From: CAYJRR01 sp964372275 [NCBI: uncultured bacterium]
GTDB taxonomy: Bacteria; CAYJRR01
Assembly: GCA_964372275.1 (NCBI GenBank)
Contig: CAYJRR010000007.1
Location: forward strand, 1-33,419
Direction: 5' to 3'
Length of the DNA stretch: 33,419 nt
Shown here: positions 1 through 8,454 of the stretch, piece by piece
Position numbering within the stretch: position 1 is the stretch's first letter
How the letters are laid out: each line of letters opens with the position of its first letter
Program-made: the position numbers and the translations under genes
The notes under the pieces: generated by a model
Told to the model about the DNA's origin: nothing
The model's database searches: none
The model's input: only the letters and a program-made list of their open reading frames with translations

Positions 1-861
1 CGCATGACGCGCGAGCACGTGACGGTCGCGCTCACCGGCGATGGCGGCGACGAGGTGTTCGCCGGCTACGGGCGCTTCCACGCGGCGGCGCTGGCCGAAT
101 CGCTGCCGCGTCCGCTGATGCGGGCGCTCCGGCTGCTCGCCGGTCCGATCCCCGCCGGCGACGACTTCCGCAGTCTGGTGCACCGCGGGAAGCGGTTCCT
201 GGCGCGCGCCTCCGAGGACCTCCCCGAACGGTTCCGCGGGTGGATTTCGTTCTTCACGCGCGAGGAGCTGGAGGAGCTGCTTGGGCCGGACCTCCGGCCG
301 CACGCCGCCGAAAGCGCGCTCGCCGCCTCCTACGCCGAGGCGCTCGAGCGCGCCTTTGGGGGCGACCTCGTCAACCGTCTCCTCTATCTCAACGCGCGCA
401 CCTACCTGCTCGACGACCTCAACGTGAAGGTCGACCGGGCCTCGATGGCGGCGTCGCTCGAAGCCCGTTCGCCGTTCCTCGACACGGCGCTGATGGAGTA
501 CGTCTTCCGTCTCCCCGGATCGATGAAGTTGCGCGGGCGCGCGACGAAATGGATCCTGAAGCGCGCCTTCCGCGACCTGATCCCCGAGGAGATCCTCGCC
601 CGCCCCAAGATGGGGTTCGGCGTGCCGCTGGGGGCGTGGTTCCGCGGGGAGCTGAAGGGGGCGCTCGAGGACCGGTTGCTCGATCCGGGGGCGCGGATCT
701 ATCCGATGCTGCGGCGCGACTTCGTGCAGCGGATGTTCCGCGAGCACCACGCCCGCCGACGCGACTGGGGCGGGCACTTCTGGGTCCTGTGGATGCTCGA
801 GCGCTGGCTCGCGCGCGAGGCGGACGCCGCCGTGCGCGCATCGCCCGGCGTGGCGCCTTAG
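1..861 (+). CDS. asnB: Asparagine synthase (glutamine-hydrolysing), C-terminal part, 5' end outside window
   Basis: The visible 286 residues are the C-terminal half of the synthetase domain that forms beta-aspartyl-AMP and transfers ammonia to make asparagine, or amidates a sugar or peptide in cluster-associated paralogues. The family block LTGDGGDEVFAGY is at residues 9-21. The conserved Asn-synthase region around residues 139-160 (NVKVDRASMAASLEARSPFLD) and the late PKMGFGVPLGAWFRGEL segment near 201 are also present. The N-terminal glutaminase domain and the SGGxDS ATP-pyrophosphatase loop lie off the left edge, so Cys2 cannot be checked. The frame is open from base 1 and the ATG at base 4 is not the real start. 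The stop TAG (859-861) overlaps the stop of the convergent SOD gene. A biosynthetic AsnB or a polysaccharide-cluster amidotransferase cannot be told apart here. Confidence 0.93.
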   Translation, partial: RMTREHVTVALTGDGGDEVFAGYGRFHAAALAESLPRPLMRALRLLAGPIPAGDDFRSLVHRGKRFLARASEDLPERFRGWISFFTREELEELLGPDLRPHAAESALAASYAEALERAFGGDLVNRLLYLNARTYLLDDLNVKVDRASMAASLEARSPFLDTALMEYVFRLPGSMKLRGRATKWILKRAFRDLIPEEILARPKMGFGVPLGAWFRGELKGALEDRLLDPGARIYPMLRRDFVQRMFREHHARRRDWGGHFWVLWMLERWLAREADAAVRASPGVAP

Positions 862-1514
862 ACCGGAGCGGCCGGTGCCTCGATCCCGGCGACGGCGCCC
901 GGGACCCAGAGATCGTGCGCCGAGACCGACGCGAACCGGCCGGCGACGTCCTCCCAGTCGAAGACGTTCCAAATCGCCTCGAAGTAGCGCCGTTTGTCGC
1001 TGCCGTACTGCAGGTAGTAGGCGTGCTCCCACGCGTCGAGCACGAGCAGCGGAACCGCCCCCTGGATCGCGTCGGACTGGTGGTCGTGGATCTGCTCGAC
1101 GAGCAGCCTGCCGGTGAGCGGCTCGAGCGCCAGCGCCGACCAGCCCGATCCGTGGATCGATGCCGCCGACTCGATCATCTGGGCCCGGAACGGATCGAAT
1201 CCGCCGAAGTCGCGCTCGATCGCGTCCAGCAGATCGCCGGTCGGTCGTCCACCGCCGGAGGGGGACAGGTTGCGCCAGAACAGGGAGTGCAGCACGTGGC
1301 CGGAGAGATGGAAGGCGAGGGCCCGCTCGAGCGCGCCGATTCGTCCCGTCTCCTTGCGGTCACGCGCCTCGTGCAGGCCCTCGAGCGCGCGGTTGGCGCC
1401 GTCGACGTAGGTCCGGTGATGGCGGTCGTGGTGCAGCTCCAGGATCCCCGCGGAGAGGTGCGGCTCGAGCGCCGAGTAGTCGTAGCGGAGGTCGGGCAAC
1501 GCGTAGACGGTCAT
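858..1514 (-). CDS. Superoxide dismutase, Fe/Mn family
   Basis: A 218-residue protein, normal length for the family, which dismutates superoxide to peroxide and oxygen. The alpha-hairpin domain has the first metal ligand in ELHHDRHHRTYV (His28). The second ligand is in GHVLHSLFW, and the Asp and His ligands are in LDAWEHAYYLQY. The GSGWSALAL block is typical, and the residues do not separate Fe from Mn use. The segment GHVLH has Leu where most members have Asn. No export signal is evident, so it is probably cytoplasmic. The ATG (1512-1514) overlaps the TGA of the upstream PfpI-like gene as ATGA, so the two are probably co-translated as an oxidative-stress pair. The stop overlaps the asnB stop on the other strand. 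Confidence 0.95.
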   Translation of the reverse strand: MTVYALPDLRYDYSALEPHLSAGILELHHDRHHRTYVDGANRALEGLHEARDRKETGRIGALERALAFHLSGHVLHSLFWRNLSPSGGGRPTGDLLDAIERDFGGFDPFRAQMIESAASIHGSGWSALALEPLTGRLLVEQIHDHQSDAIQGAVPLLVLDAWEHAYYLQYGSDKRRYFEAIWNVFDWEDVAGRFASVSAHDLWVPGAVAGIEAPAAPV

Positions 1515-2104
1515 GGCAAAGGCTCCTCGAGACGCGCCGTCTCGGGTGCCGGGGTGACGCGGGCGCGCGCCCGGTCCTCCAGCGCCTGGAAGAGCGCGTC
1601 GGTGAAGTGGGGGAGGTCTTCGGGACGGCGGCTGGTGATCCAATGATCGAAGACGACGAGCGGTTCGTCCTTGGTGTCGGCGCCGGCGAACCGCAGGTCT
1701 CGCTGCACCGTCGGCCACGCGGTGAGGGTGCGGCCGCGGACCAGCCCGGCGGAGAGCAGGAGCTGGGGCCCGTGGCCGACGGCGGCGAGCGGTCGGCGGA
1801 GGGCGTCGAAGCTCCGGACGAAGTCGACGAAGCGCGGATCGGCGCGCAGCGCGTCGGGCGAACCGCCGCCGGGGATGACGATCGCGTCGAACTCGCCCGG
1901 CCTGGCGTTGCCGATGAAACGGTCGACGGCTGTCTTCGCCCCGCGCCGTCCGTGCAGCGTCGCCCCCTTCGCGGCGCCGATCACCTCGACGCGGTAGCCC
2001 GCGGCCCGGAGGCGGTCGTGGGGAACGCGGAGCTCGGCGTCCTCGAAGTCGGAGGCGAGCAGGAAACCGACGCGCAGGGAGGCGGTAGATCCTGCGCCGT
2101 TCAT
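1511..2104 (-). CDS. PfpI/DJ-1-like (class I glutamine amidotransferase fold) protein lacking the nucleophile Cys
   Basis: A 197-residue flavodoxin-like protein with the PfpI/DJ-1 landmarks: LRVGFLLASDFEDAEL at the N-terminus (Glu of the E-C-H set), VPHDRLRAAGYRVEVIG, FDAIVIPGGG, and a nucleophile-elbow region reading LAAVGHGPQLLLSAG. Members normally have AxCHGP at the elbow. Here codon 110 is GGC (Gly, bases 1775-1777), one base from TGC (Cys). The protein may therefore have lost Cys-dependent chaperone, deglycase or hydrolase activity, or bind a ligand instead. The ATG start follows the divergent intergenic region of 75 nt. Its TGA overlaps the SOD start, so it probably works with the SOD. 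Fold assignment is confident; function is not. Confidence 0.88.
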   Translation of the reverse strand: MNGAGSTASLRVGFLLASDFEDAELRVPHDRLRAAGYRVEVIGAAKGATLHGRRGAKTAVDRFIGNARPGEFDAIVIPGGGSPDALRADPRFVDFVRSFDALRRPLAAVGHGPQLLLSAGLVRGRTLTAWPTVQRDLRFAGADTKDEPLVVFDHWITSRRPEDLPHFTDALFQALEDRARARVTPAPETARLEEPLP

Positions 2105-2179
2105 GCGTCGCACGTGGACACGCCGCGCGGCCGCGCAATCGACCCCGGCGGCCTTCCGGTGGGCTACGATCGGTCCCAC

Positions 2180-2833
2180 GTGTCGGCGGTAGGGCGATTC
2201 CTCTCGCGGTCGGCGGCGGCGGCGGCGCGCGCCGGCCTCGCGCTCGCGTGCGTCATCTCCTACCTGGCGTTCGTGCGTCCGGAGCGCCTCGCGATCGGCC
2301 TGGTCCGGCGCGACGCGCCCCGCCCGGTCGAGGCCGTCTTCGTCTTCTCGGGGGACGTCGACTTTCATCGTACCGCGTTCGCCGCAGAGGTCTTCCGGAC
2401 GGGCGGCGCGCGGTGGCTCGTCGTCTCCGGCGCCGGGATCGGCGGCGACGACGGGGCGCGGATGGCCGACGCCGCGGCCGCCGCCGGCGTACCCCGCGAG
2501 GCGATCCGCGTCGAGCCCGCGGCCCGCTCCACGCGCGAGAACGTCCTTTTCACGCGGCCGATCCTGCGCGAGCTCGCCGTCCGGACGGTCGCCGTCGTCA
2601 CCTCCGCCACCCATTCGCGGCGGGCCGCCGGCGCCGCCGAGCGCGCCTGGCGCGGGATCGACGTGGTGTCGGTCCCGGTGCCGGAGGCCGCCGACCGGAG
2701 CCCCTGCCTGGCCCGCCGGCGGGCCGTCGACGGCGGCGTCGATCCGCCGGCGGACGTCCTCGCGGCGTGCCGGGCGGAGATCCTGCGCGAATGGACCAAG
2801 CTCCTCGGCTACGCCGCCCGCGGCTGGCTGTAG
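2180..2833 (+). CDS. SanA/YdcF-family (DUF218) membrane-anchored protein
   Basis: A 217-residue protein starting at GTG 2180. Near the N-terminus is one hydrophobic segment (about residues 14-27, ARAGLALACVISYLAF), probably a membrane anchor. It is followed by a DUF218 domain: EAVFVFSGD, then ARWLVVSGAG, then the diagnostic EPAARSTRENVLFT (the family's E-x-S-x-x-T-x-E-N motif), and later VAVVTSATHSRRA. Family members are linked to envelope integrity and vancomycin sensitivity, but their reaction is not settled. It diverges from the PfpI/SOD pair and ends 4 nt before the convergent lipoprotein gene. The GTG is the first plausible start in frame and has no strong Shine-Dalgarno, so the start is uncertain. 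Confidence 0.8.
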   Translation: MSAVGRFLSRSAAAAARAGLALACVISYLAFVRPERLAIGLVRRDAPRPVEAVFVFSGDVDFHRTAFAAEVFRTGGARWLVVSGAGIGGDDGARMADAAAAAGVPREAIRVEPAARSTRENVLFTRPILRELAVRTVAVVTSATHSRRAAGAAERAWRGIDVVSVPVPEAADRSPCLARRRAVDGGVDPPADVLAACRAEILREWTKLLGYAARGWL

Positions 2834-2837
2834 CCGG

Positions 2838-4268
2838 TCAGGGCGGCGGAGAATTGAACCGGGTCACCCGGTAGCTCGCGGTCGGGAGGCCGCACGATTC
2901 GATCAGGAGCAGGACCGCGCCTCCGTCGGGATCGATCGCCACCGCCTGCACCTGGCTGCTCTGGCCGGTCGCGCCGCCGGGCGCCTCCCCGAGCGCGCTC
3001 CAGCTCGTTCCGTTGAACGCCCGCACCTGAGAGGCGAAGTGGGTCGCCTCGAACTGCTCCCAAGCCACGATCGGACGCCCGGCGCCGTCGACCGTCACGG
3101 TCGGCGAGCCCACCGATTCGGCCCCTCCGGCGACGTCCCCTCCCAACGCGCTCCAAGAAGTGCCGTTCCACTGCTTGGCGTGCAAGGCCGGCGGCTCGAC
3201 GAAGGCGACGACCGGATCTCCCGCCGCCGTCAACGCCATCGACGGGGAGTGGGCGTTTCCCGATCCGACGTCGAGAATGCCGCCGACGGCGCCCCACGAC
3301 GTGCCGTTCCAGGTCTTGACCTGCACGTCGGAGAAGTCGGAGGTCGCCGCGAACAATCCACCGGGGCCGTCGGCGAGGGCGACCTTGTTGCCGGCGCCGG
3401 CGTTGGACCCGAGCGCTTGCCAGGCGGTTCCGTTCCACTTCGACGCCTTCACCTGGAAGGCCTCGATCCACGCGGCGGTGACGGTGCCGCCGGTGTAGGT
3501 GACGACCGGCCAGCGCGCCGACTCGGTGGGGTCGAGGTTCAGCTCCGCGCCGAGCAGGTTCCACGACGTTCCGTTCCACGTTCGCACGAAGACCTCGTCG
3601 CGCGAGGTGCGGGTCTCCTGGAACGCGACCACCGCGTCGTCGGCGGCCGCCACGGCGAGCGAGGGGTAGATCGCGTGCTCGGAGGCGTCGACGTCGAGGA
3701 CTCCGCCAAGCGGCTCCCACGTCCCTGCGACGTAGTGGAGCACGCGGACGTCGGACTTGGAGTTGGCGCTGGTGGCGACGGCGACGTAGGGGGAGCCGTC
3801 GGATCCGAGCGCGAGCGAGGCGCCGTACTGCGCAACGCCGAGCGCCGAGCCGGGAGCGCCGAGAGAACTCCAGTCGAGCGCGGAGAAGGTCCATGGCGTC
3901 TCCGGCTCGACCAGACGGTTGCCGGCGGGATCGCGGATGCCGTCGGTCAAGGCGAGGGTGAAGGTGGCCGGAAGCGCCGGGGACTCGGCGACCGAGACGG
4001 TCAGCGTCTTCCCGTCCCCGGACAGCTCCCAGTCGACGGCGACGGCGGCCCCCGCCAATCCGGTGAGGAGGACGGTCGTCTCGTCGAGGCTCTCCCCATC
4101 GATCGGTTCGGAAAAGACGGCCGTGAAGCGGTCGCGCAGCACGACATCGAGCGCCCCGGGCTCGGGGATCCGTTCGACGACCCGCGGACGCCCCGAATCG
4201 CCGCCGCCGCCGTCCTTGGCGCAGGCCGCCGGGAGGAGACAGAACGCCAGCAGGAATTTCGTCTTCAC
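2838..4268 (-). CDS. Putative lipoprotein with Ig-like (Big_5-type) domain and WNGTSW repeats
   Basis: A 476-residue protein from GTG 4268, beginning VKTKFLLAFCLLPAACAKD. This is a short positively charged signal peptide with a weak lipobox (PAAC) and a Gly/Asp-rich tether after the Cys. Residues about 30-130 resemble a bacterial Ig-like 'SbsA/Big_5' domain: PRVVERIPEPGA, FTAVFSEPID, WELSGDGKTLTV, GIRDPAGN. The rest is built of about six repeats of 50-55 residues, each containing a (W/F)NGT(S/A)W..LG motif, at roughly 3575, 3440, 3310, 3170 and 3015, with a degenerate first copy AGTWEPLG near 3720. These look like beta-propeller blades for an outer-membrane or surface protein. It starts 10 nt after the upstream lipoprotein gene. 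Its binding target is unknown. Confidence 0.8.
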   Translation of the reverse strand: MKTKFLLAFCLLPAACAKDGGGGDSGRPRVVERIPEPGALDVVLRDRFTAVFSEPIDGESLDETTVLLTGLAGAAVAVDWELSGDGKTLTVSVAESPALPATFTLALTDGIRDPAGNRLVEPETPWTFSALDWSSLGAPGSALGVAQYGASLALGSDGSPYVAVATSANSKSDVRVLHYVAGTWEPLGGVLDVDASEHAIYPSLAVAAADDAVVAFQETRTSRDEVFVRTWNGTSWNLLGAELNLDPTESARWPVVTYTGGTVTAAWIEAFQVKASKWNGTAWQALGSNAGAGNKVALADGPGGLFAATSDFSDVQVKTWNGTSWGAVGGILDVGSGNAHSPSMALTAAGDPVVAFVEPPALHAKQWNGTSWSALGGDVAGGAESVGSPTVTVDGAGRPIVAWEQFEATHFASQVRAFNGTSWSALGEAPGGATGQSSQVQAVAIDPDGGAVLLLIESCGLPTASYRVTRFNSPPP

Positions 4269-4278
4269 GGAGCCGATC

Positions 4279-4845
4279 CTACGGCGCGGGCGGGGCGGCG
4301 TCGAGGCCGGCGGAGACGCCGGCGCCGACCACGTCGTGCAGCGCGTCGACGGCGGCGTCGGCGAGCGACGGATCGTCGGCCTCGAACCACCGCACGCGCA
4401 CCAGAAGCGCCCCCTTCCGGGCCTCGGCGCGCAGCCCGGCGACGAACCCTTCGTCGAGGTCGTCGCCAGCGAGCGCCTTCGCCTCCGCCGGCCGACCGAC
4501 CGAGAGCGCGCCACGCGCCGCCTCCGGTCCGCCGAGGACGAACGCCTCGGCCGCGATCACCCGCTGCGCGAGATTGGCGTACTCCGCGCTGGCGTAGGAG
4601 CGCAGGCCCCGGAAGCGCGCCGTCTCGTCCCCGAGCGCCTGGGAGGCGGTTGACGCGTCGTAGTCGGCGGGCCCGCCCGCCAGCCGCCATCCGCCCGGAA
4701 GCGACGGCGGCAACGCCCGCTGCGCGGCGATCGCCGGCGGCGGCGGAAAGGGGAGGGCCGGCTCCACGCGCGCGCCGAGCGGCTTCACCTGGATCTTCGG
4801 CCCCTGGCAGGCGGCGAGCGACGTCGCGAGCGCGACGAGGATCAC
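4279..4845 (-). CDS. Putative lipoprotein of unknown function
   Basis: A 188-residue protein if started at GTG 4845, whose GTGA overlaps the stop of the penicillin-binding protein gene. This gives MILVALATSLAACQGPKIQVK, a hydrophobic stretch ending in a perfect lipobox (LAAC) but with no basic n-region. An in-frame ATG at 4938 would supply the Arg-rich n-region RDRPW before it, at the cost of a 97-nt overlap. Both starts are possible. After the Cys comes a Pro-rich linker (ALPFPPPPAI), a YDASTASQAL segment, then a helical region, and finally a domain with LVRVRWFEADDPSLADAAVDAL near the C-terminus. No known family is recognised. Coupling to the PBP gene suggests an envelope role, perhaps as an accessory factor. 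Confidence 0.72.
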   Translation of the reverse strand: MILVALATSLAACQGPKIQVKPLGARVEPALPFPPPPAIAAQRALPPSLPGGWRLAGGPADYDASTASQALGDETARFRGLRSYASAEYANLAQRVIAAEAFVLGGPEAARGALSVGRPAEAKALAGDDLDEGFVAGLRAEARKGALLVRVRWFEADDPSLADAAVDALHDVVGAGVSAGLDAAPPAP

Positions 4846-7800
4846 CGCAATCCAGGGTCGATCTCGAACAGATTCGGCTCCTCTTCGATCGTCCCCGGAC
4901 TCGACAGCTCGGTCGGCTCGGTCCCCTTGATGAACCATGTCTCGATGACCTCTTCCAGTTTCTGCTCCGGCCGCGCGAGCTTCCCGTTCGCGCGGTCGAT
5001 CTCCAGTTTCACCACGCCCTCCGGCGCCGGGAATCCGTCGTCGGCCGGCGCGGTAGGCTCCGCGGCGCGCATGAAGTCGATCCAGATCGGGAGCGCCGCC
5101 TCCGTGCCGGACTCGCCGACCCCCATCGACCGGATCTCATCGTAGCCGACCCAGACGCCGGTCAGGAGCCGGGGGCTGAATCCGACGTACCAGGCGTCGA
5201 CGTAGTCGTTGCTCGTCCCGGTCTTTCCGCCGGTCACCGGACGCAGGTCGGCCGCCGCCATCCCGGTGCCGTGCCGGTTCACGTCGACGAGCAGCTGCGT
5301 CATCACGTAGGCCACGCGCGGATCGAGCGCCGGTTCCGGCTTCGCCGCCGCGAGCTCCGCGGAGAGGTCGAGCAGCACCTGGCCATCGCGATCGACCACC
5401 TTCTCCAGGAAACGCGGTTGCACCAGCGCTCCGCCGTTGGGGAAGGCGGAGTAGGCCCGGGACACCTCGATCAGCGACAGCGACGCCGATCCGAGCGCGA
5501 GGGAGAGGTCCTCGGGGAGGTTGGACTCGATCCCCAGCTTTCGCGCCTGGGCCAGTACGCTCTTGAGGCCGATCCGGTTGGCGAGCTGGATCGTGGCCAG
5601 GTTGCGGGAGAGGATGAACGCCGTCCGCAGCAGCGTATCGCCGAGGAAGCTGCGCCCGGCATTCGCCGGCTTCCAGTCCTCGTCGTCGGCCTTCGACTCC
5701 CCCAGCGTCCTGGCGAGATCCGAGGTGTCGGCCGGCTTCCGCCCGGGAAGCTCCGCATCGGAGGTGCTCATCACGATCGGCGCGTCCTGCAGGATCGTCG
5801 CCGGCGTGTAGCGCGCGGCGCCGGGTTTGGGCCCACCCTTCTTCGCGGTCGGGAGGTTCTTTCCGATCGCCGTGGCGTAGACGATCGTCTTGAAGGTCGA
5901 GCCGACCTGCCGCTTCGCCTGCAACGGCCGCAGGAACTCCGACCGCTCGAAGCTCGAGCCGCCCACCATCGCGCGCACGCGCCCGTCCGGGAGGCTGAAG
6001 GAGAGGAGCGCCCCCTCGACCTCCGGGTCCTGGCCGAGCGCGAGCGGCAGCGTCCCCTTCAGACGCTTCACCAGCTTCGCGTCGGGCGCCGGGGGCTTCT
6101 TCTTCCCCGGCTCCGGCGCGGGGGTCACGATCGCCTTCAGGCCCTCGGAGGCCGCCGGATCGATCGGCGTCACGCGCAGCAGGTCGCCCACGGCGATCGT
6201 CTCGCGCAGGTCGGCGGCCGTCCGCTCCTTGAAGTGCTCCGCCTCGTTCACCGGGTAGGCCCAGAGGTTGTCGAGGCGGTGCGCCACGCCGCGCGCCTTG
6301 CCGGGAAGCCGCACCCACGCGCGGTCGGCCTCGACCTCGTCGACGATCCCTTCGGTCTCTTCGCCGATCGCCGGGACGATCTCGCCGAGCGCCGTCGCCG
6401 CCTCGTCGATCCGTTCCGGCGGCACCCGCTCCGACGCCTTGCGCAGGCCGATGCGGCGGTCGACGCGTACGAGCCCCGCGCGCACCGCCTCCTCCGCCGC
6501 GCGTTGCAGCGCCGGGTCGACCGTGGCGGTGACGCGCAGGCCCTCCCGGTAGACGACCTCCTTGCCGAAGCGCTCGATCAGCTCGCGGCGGATCTGCTCC
6601 GTCACGAACGGGGCTTTCGTGCGGGTTGGGTCGGGAAGGCTGTCCACGACGAGCGGCTCCGCCTCGGCCTTCGCGGCCTCCTCCTCGGTGATCCAACCGC
6701 GGCTCGCCATCTCCCGCAGCACGTAGGCGCGCCGGCGCAGCGCCTCCTCCGGCGCGGTCTGCGGGGCGTAGCGCGACGGCGCCTGCGGAAGACCGGCGAG
6801 CAGCGCCCCTTCCGCGAGGGAAAGCTCCTTCACCTCCTTGCCGAAATGGATCCGCGCCGCGGCGGCGACGCCGTAGGCGCCGTGGCCGAAGAAGATCTGG
6901 TTCAGGTAGCGGTGGAGGATCTCGTCCTTGGTGAGCGCCTTCTCCAGCTTCCGCGCCAGCAGGATCTCGGAGAGCTTGCGGCGATAGGTCTTCTCCCGGG
7001 AGAGGAGGAAAGTGCGCGCCACCTGCTGCGTGATCGTGCTCGCCCCCTGCGCGGTACGGCCGCGGCGCAGGTTCTGGAAGGCGGCGCGCGCGATCGAAGT
7101 GAAGTCGACCCCCGAGTGCGAATAGAACTGCGCGTCCTCCGCCGCGAGGAAGGCGCGCCGCACGTGCTCCGGCACCTCCTCGAGCGGGACGACATACCGC
7201 TCCTCGTCGTGGAACTTCCCGATCCGCGTCCCGTCGGCGGCGAACACCTCGGTCACGATCGGCGGCCGGTAGTCTCGGATCGAGTCGATCGAGGGAAGGG
7301 TCGCGTCGAGCCACCACCACCCGACCGCCGCCGCCGCGCCGCCCAGTACGGCCGCGCCCGCCGTGATCCAGAGGAGCAGCCACGCGATCCGGCGAAGACG
7401 CGCACGCCGCGGCGAACGCGCGGCCGCGCGTGGTGGAACCTCCGCGGTAACGATCGGCGGCCGGGTCGCGAACGCCTCGGTGACCGTCTGGGCGGACAGG
7501 TCCAATCCGGTCGTCGGATCGCCGACGTCGATGTCGCGACCGCCGGCGAACGGATCGTTCGCGGCACGCCTTCGGCTCGGAACGGTGTTGGTCCCGGGCT
7601 CCGGCGGCCGCGCGCTGGGCACGGTGACGGAGGCGGTCCCCTCGGGGCGCGACCGGATCGTCGGCGGCGTCGGCAGCGGGCGGCGGATCTTCGGCTCCTC
7701 CGTCGGGGCGGGGCCGACCTCCACGAATCCGAACGGGCGCGACTGGAGCGCCGGCGGCGTGTCGAGGGTCGCCGGATCGGACGGGACGGTCGTCTCGGGA

Positions 7801-7949
7801 TCGTTCAGCAGCTCTTCGGGCGAAATCGTCCGGGCGGGCCGCACCACGTGGCTCCGGCCGCACGCGCAGACGTAGCTGCGCCCCATCGGCGGGATGTAGC
7901 TGTAGCCGAAATCCTTCGTTCGTCCGCAGCCCGGGCAGGTGAAGGTCAC
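4842..7949 (-). CDS. mrcA: Penicillin-binding protein 1A-type bifunctional transglycosylase/transpeptidase with N-terminal Cys4 motif
   Basis: A 1035-residue class A PBP that polymerises and cross-links peptidoglycan. GTG 7949 is chosen because AAGGAAG lies 5 nt upstream. Residues 5-30 carry a zinc-finger-like set (C5, C8, C28, C30), followed by a Pro/Thr-rich cytoplasmic stretch to about 185. A membrane span lies at about 188-212 (IAWLLLWITAGAAVLGG). The GT51 domain follows, with EDAQFYSHSGVD near 270, STITQQVAR and KLSEILLARKLE. The transpeptidase has STFK near 684, SRN near 783 and KTGTS near 910, so both activities look intact. An extra region of about 150 residues between about 530 and 640 fits the OB-like insert of PBP1A. 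Ordinary PBP1A proteins have only a short cytoplasmic tail, so the N-terminus is unusual. Its stop overlaps the next lipoprotein start. Confidence 0.95.
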   Translation of the reverse strand: MTFTCPGCGRTKDFGYSYIPPMGRSYVCACGRSHVVRPARTISPEELLNDPETTVPSDPATLDTPPALQSRPFGFVEVGPAPTEEPKIRRPLPTPPTIRSRPEGTASVTVPSARPPEPGTNTVPSRRRAANDPFAGGRDIDVGDPTTGLDLSAQTVTEAFATRPPIVTAEVPPRAAARSPRRARLRRIAWLLLWITAGAAVLGGAAAAVGWWWLDATLPSIDSIRDYRPPIVTEVFAADGTRIGKFHDEERYVVPLEEVPEHVRRAFLAAEDAQFYSHSGVDFTSIARAAFQNLRRGRTAQGASTITQQVARTFLLSREKTYRRKLSEILLARKLEKALTKDEILHRYLNQIFFGHGAYGVAAAARIHFGKEVKELSLAEGALLAGLPQAPSRYAPQTAPEEALRRRAYVLREMASRGWITEEEAAKAEAEPLVVDSLPDPTRTKAPFVTEQIRRELIERFGKEVVYREGLRVTATVDPALQRAAEEAVRAGLVRVDRRIGLRKASERVPPERIDEAATALGEIVPAIGEETEGIVDEVEADRAWVRLPGKARGVAHRLDNLWAYPVNEAEHFKERTAADLRETIAVGDLLRVTPIDPAASEGLKAIVTPAPEPGKKKPPAPDAKLVKRLKGTLPLALGQDPEVEGALLSFSLPDGRVRAMVGGSSFERSEFLRPLQAKRQVGSTFKTIVYATAIGKNLPTAKKGGPKPGAARYTPATILQDAPIVMSTSDAELPGRKPADTSDLARTLGESKADDEDWKPANAGRSFLGDTLLRTAFILSRNLATIQLANRIGLKSVLAQARKLGIESNLPEDLSLALGSASLSLIEVSRAYSAFPNGGALVQPRFLEKVVDRDGQVLLDLSAELAAAKPEPALDPRVAYVMTQLLVDVNRHGTGMAAADLRPVTGGKTGTSNDYVDAWYVGFSPRLLTGVWVGYDEIRSMGVGESGTEAALPIWIDFMRAAEPTAPADDGFPAPEGVVKLEIDRANGKLARPEQKLEEVIETWFIKGTEPTELSSPGTIEEEPNLFEIDPGLR

Positions 7950-7954
7950 GTGGG

Positions 7955-7961
7955 CTTCCTT
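7955..7961 (-). promoter_or_regulatory. Ribosome binding site of the PBP1A gene
   Basis: AAGGAAG on the minus strand, 5 nt before GTG 7949. It decides the start in favour of the Cys4-containing form, rather than an internal start that would remove the N-terminal finger. Confidence 0.7.
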
Positions 7962-7968
7962 CGGCCTC

Positions 7969-8454
7969 CTACCCGTCGACGAACGCCGGTTCGCGGTCGT
8001 CCTTCGCCGGGACGAGGCGCCACGAGATCCGCGCCCGCCCACCCGGTTTCCGGTCGATGGCGACCACCATCCCCTTCTTGAACCCGCCGAACGCGATCCC
8101 GGCGAGGTGCGACGCCAGGGCCGACATCAGCGGCTCGTGCCCGACCAGCGCCACGTCCTTCCCGGTCCCCTCGGCGAGCGCCGCCGCGCGCGACACCGGC
8201 GCCTCCGGTTCGAGCGACGCGCGGACCTCCGCCGGTCCGTCGTCGCCGAAGGCCGCCAGGCAGATCTCGCAGGTCTGCACCGCGCGCACCAGCGGCGAGG
8301 TGATCCATCTCGCGGGTCGCGCCCCCGCGCGGCCGGCCCACGCCGCCGCCGTCCGCCGCATCCGTTCGCGCCCGGCGTCGGTGAGCGGACGGTGCGCGTC
8401 GACCGCGTACCCCTCGTCCGCGGCGACCCCGTGCCGCACGAGGTAGATCGTCAT
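7969..8454 (-). CDS. sixA: SixA-like histidine phosphatase
   Basis: A 161-residue protein of the histidine phosphatase superfamily. The catalytic RHG motif lies at the very N-terminus (MTIYLVRHGVAADEG). The second conserved arginine is in ITSPLVRAVQT, and the second catalytic histidine is in VALVGHEPLMSALA. Length and layout match SixA, which removes phosphate from His-containing phosphotransfer domains, but substrate choice cannot be read from the sequence. A small-molecule phosphatase is an alternative. The ATG shares one base with the stop of the upstream epimerase gene (TGATG), and the PBP gene starts 19 nt downstream, so it sits inside the envelope operon. Confidence 0.87.
   Translation of the reverse strand: MTIYLVRHGVAADEGYAVDAHRPLTDAGRERMRRTAAAWAGRAGARPARWITSPLVRAVQTCEICLAAFGDDGPAEVRASLEPEAPVSRAAALAEGTGKDVALVGHEPLMSALASHLAGIAFGGFKKGMVVAIDRKPGGRARISWRLVPAKDDREPAFVDG

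Noticed and set aside
858-2138. Longer SOD product extending through the PfpI-like gene
   Set aside because: SOD homology begins at MTVYALPDLRYDY (1514); the upstream part is an out-of-frame reading of the PfpI gene.
3039-8081. Very long open frame on the plus strand opposite the lipoproteins and PBP1A
   Set aside because: High GC keeps antisense frames open. The translation is Arg/Gly-rich without motifs, while the minus strand has full catalytic motifs.
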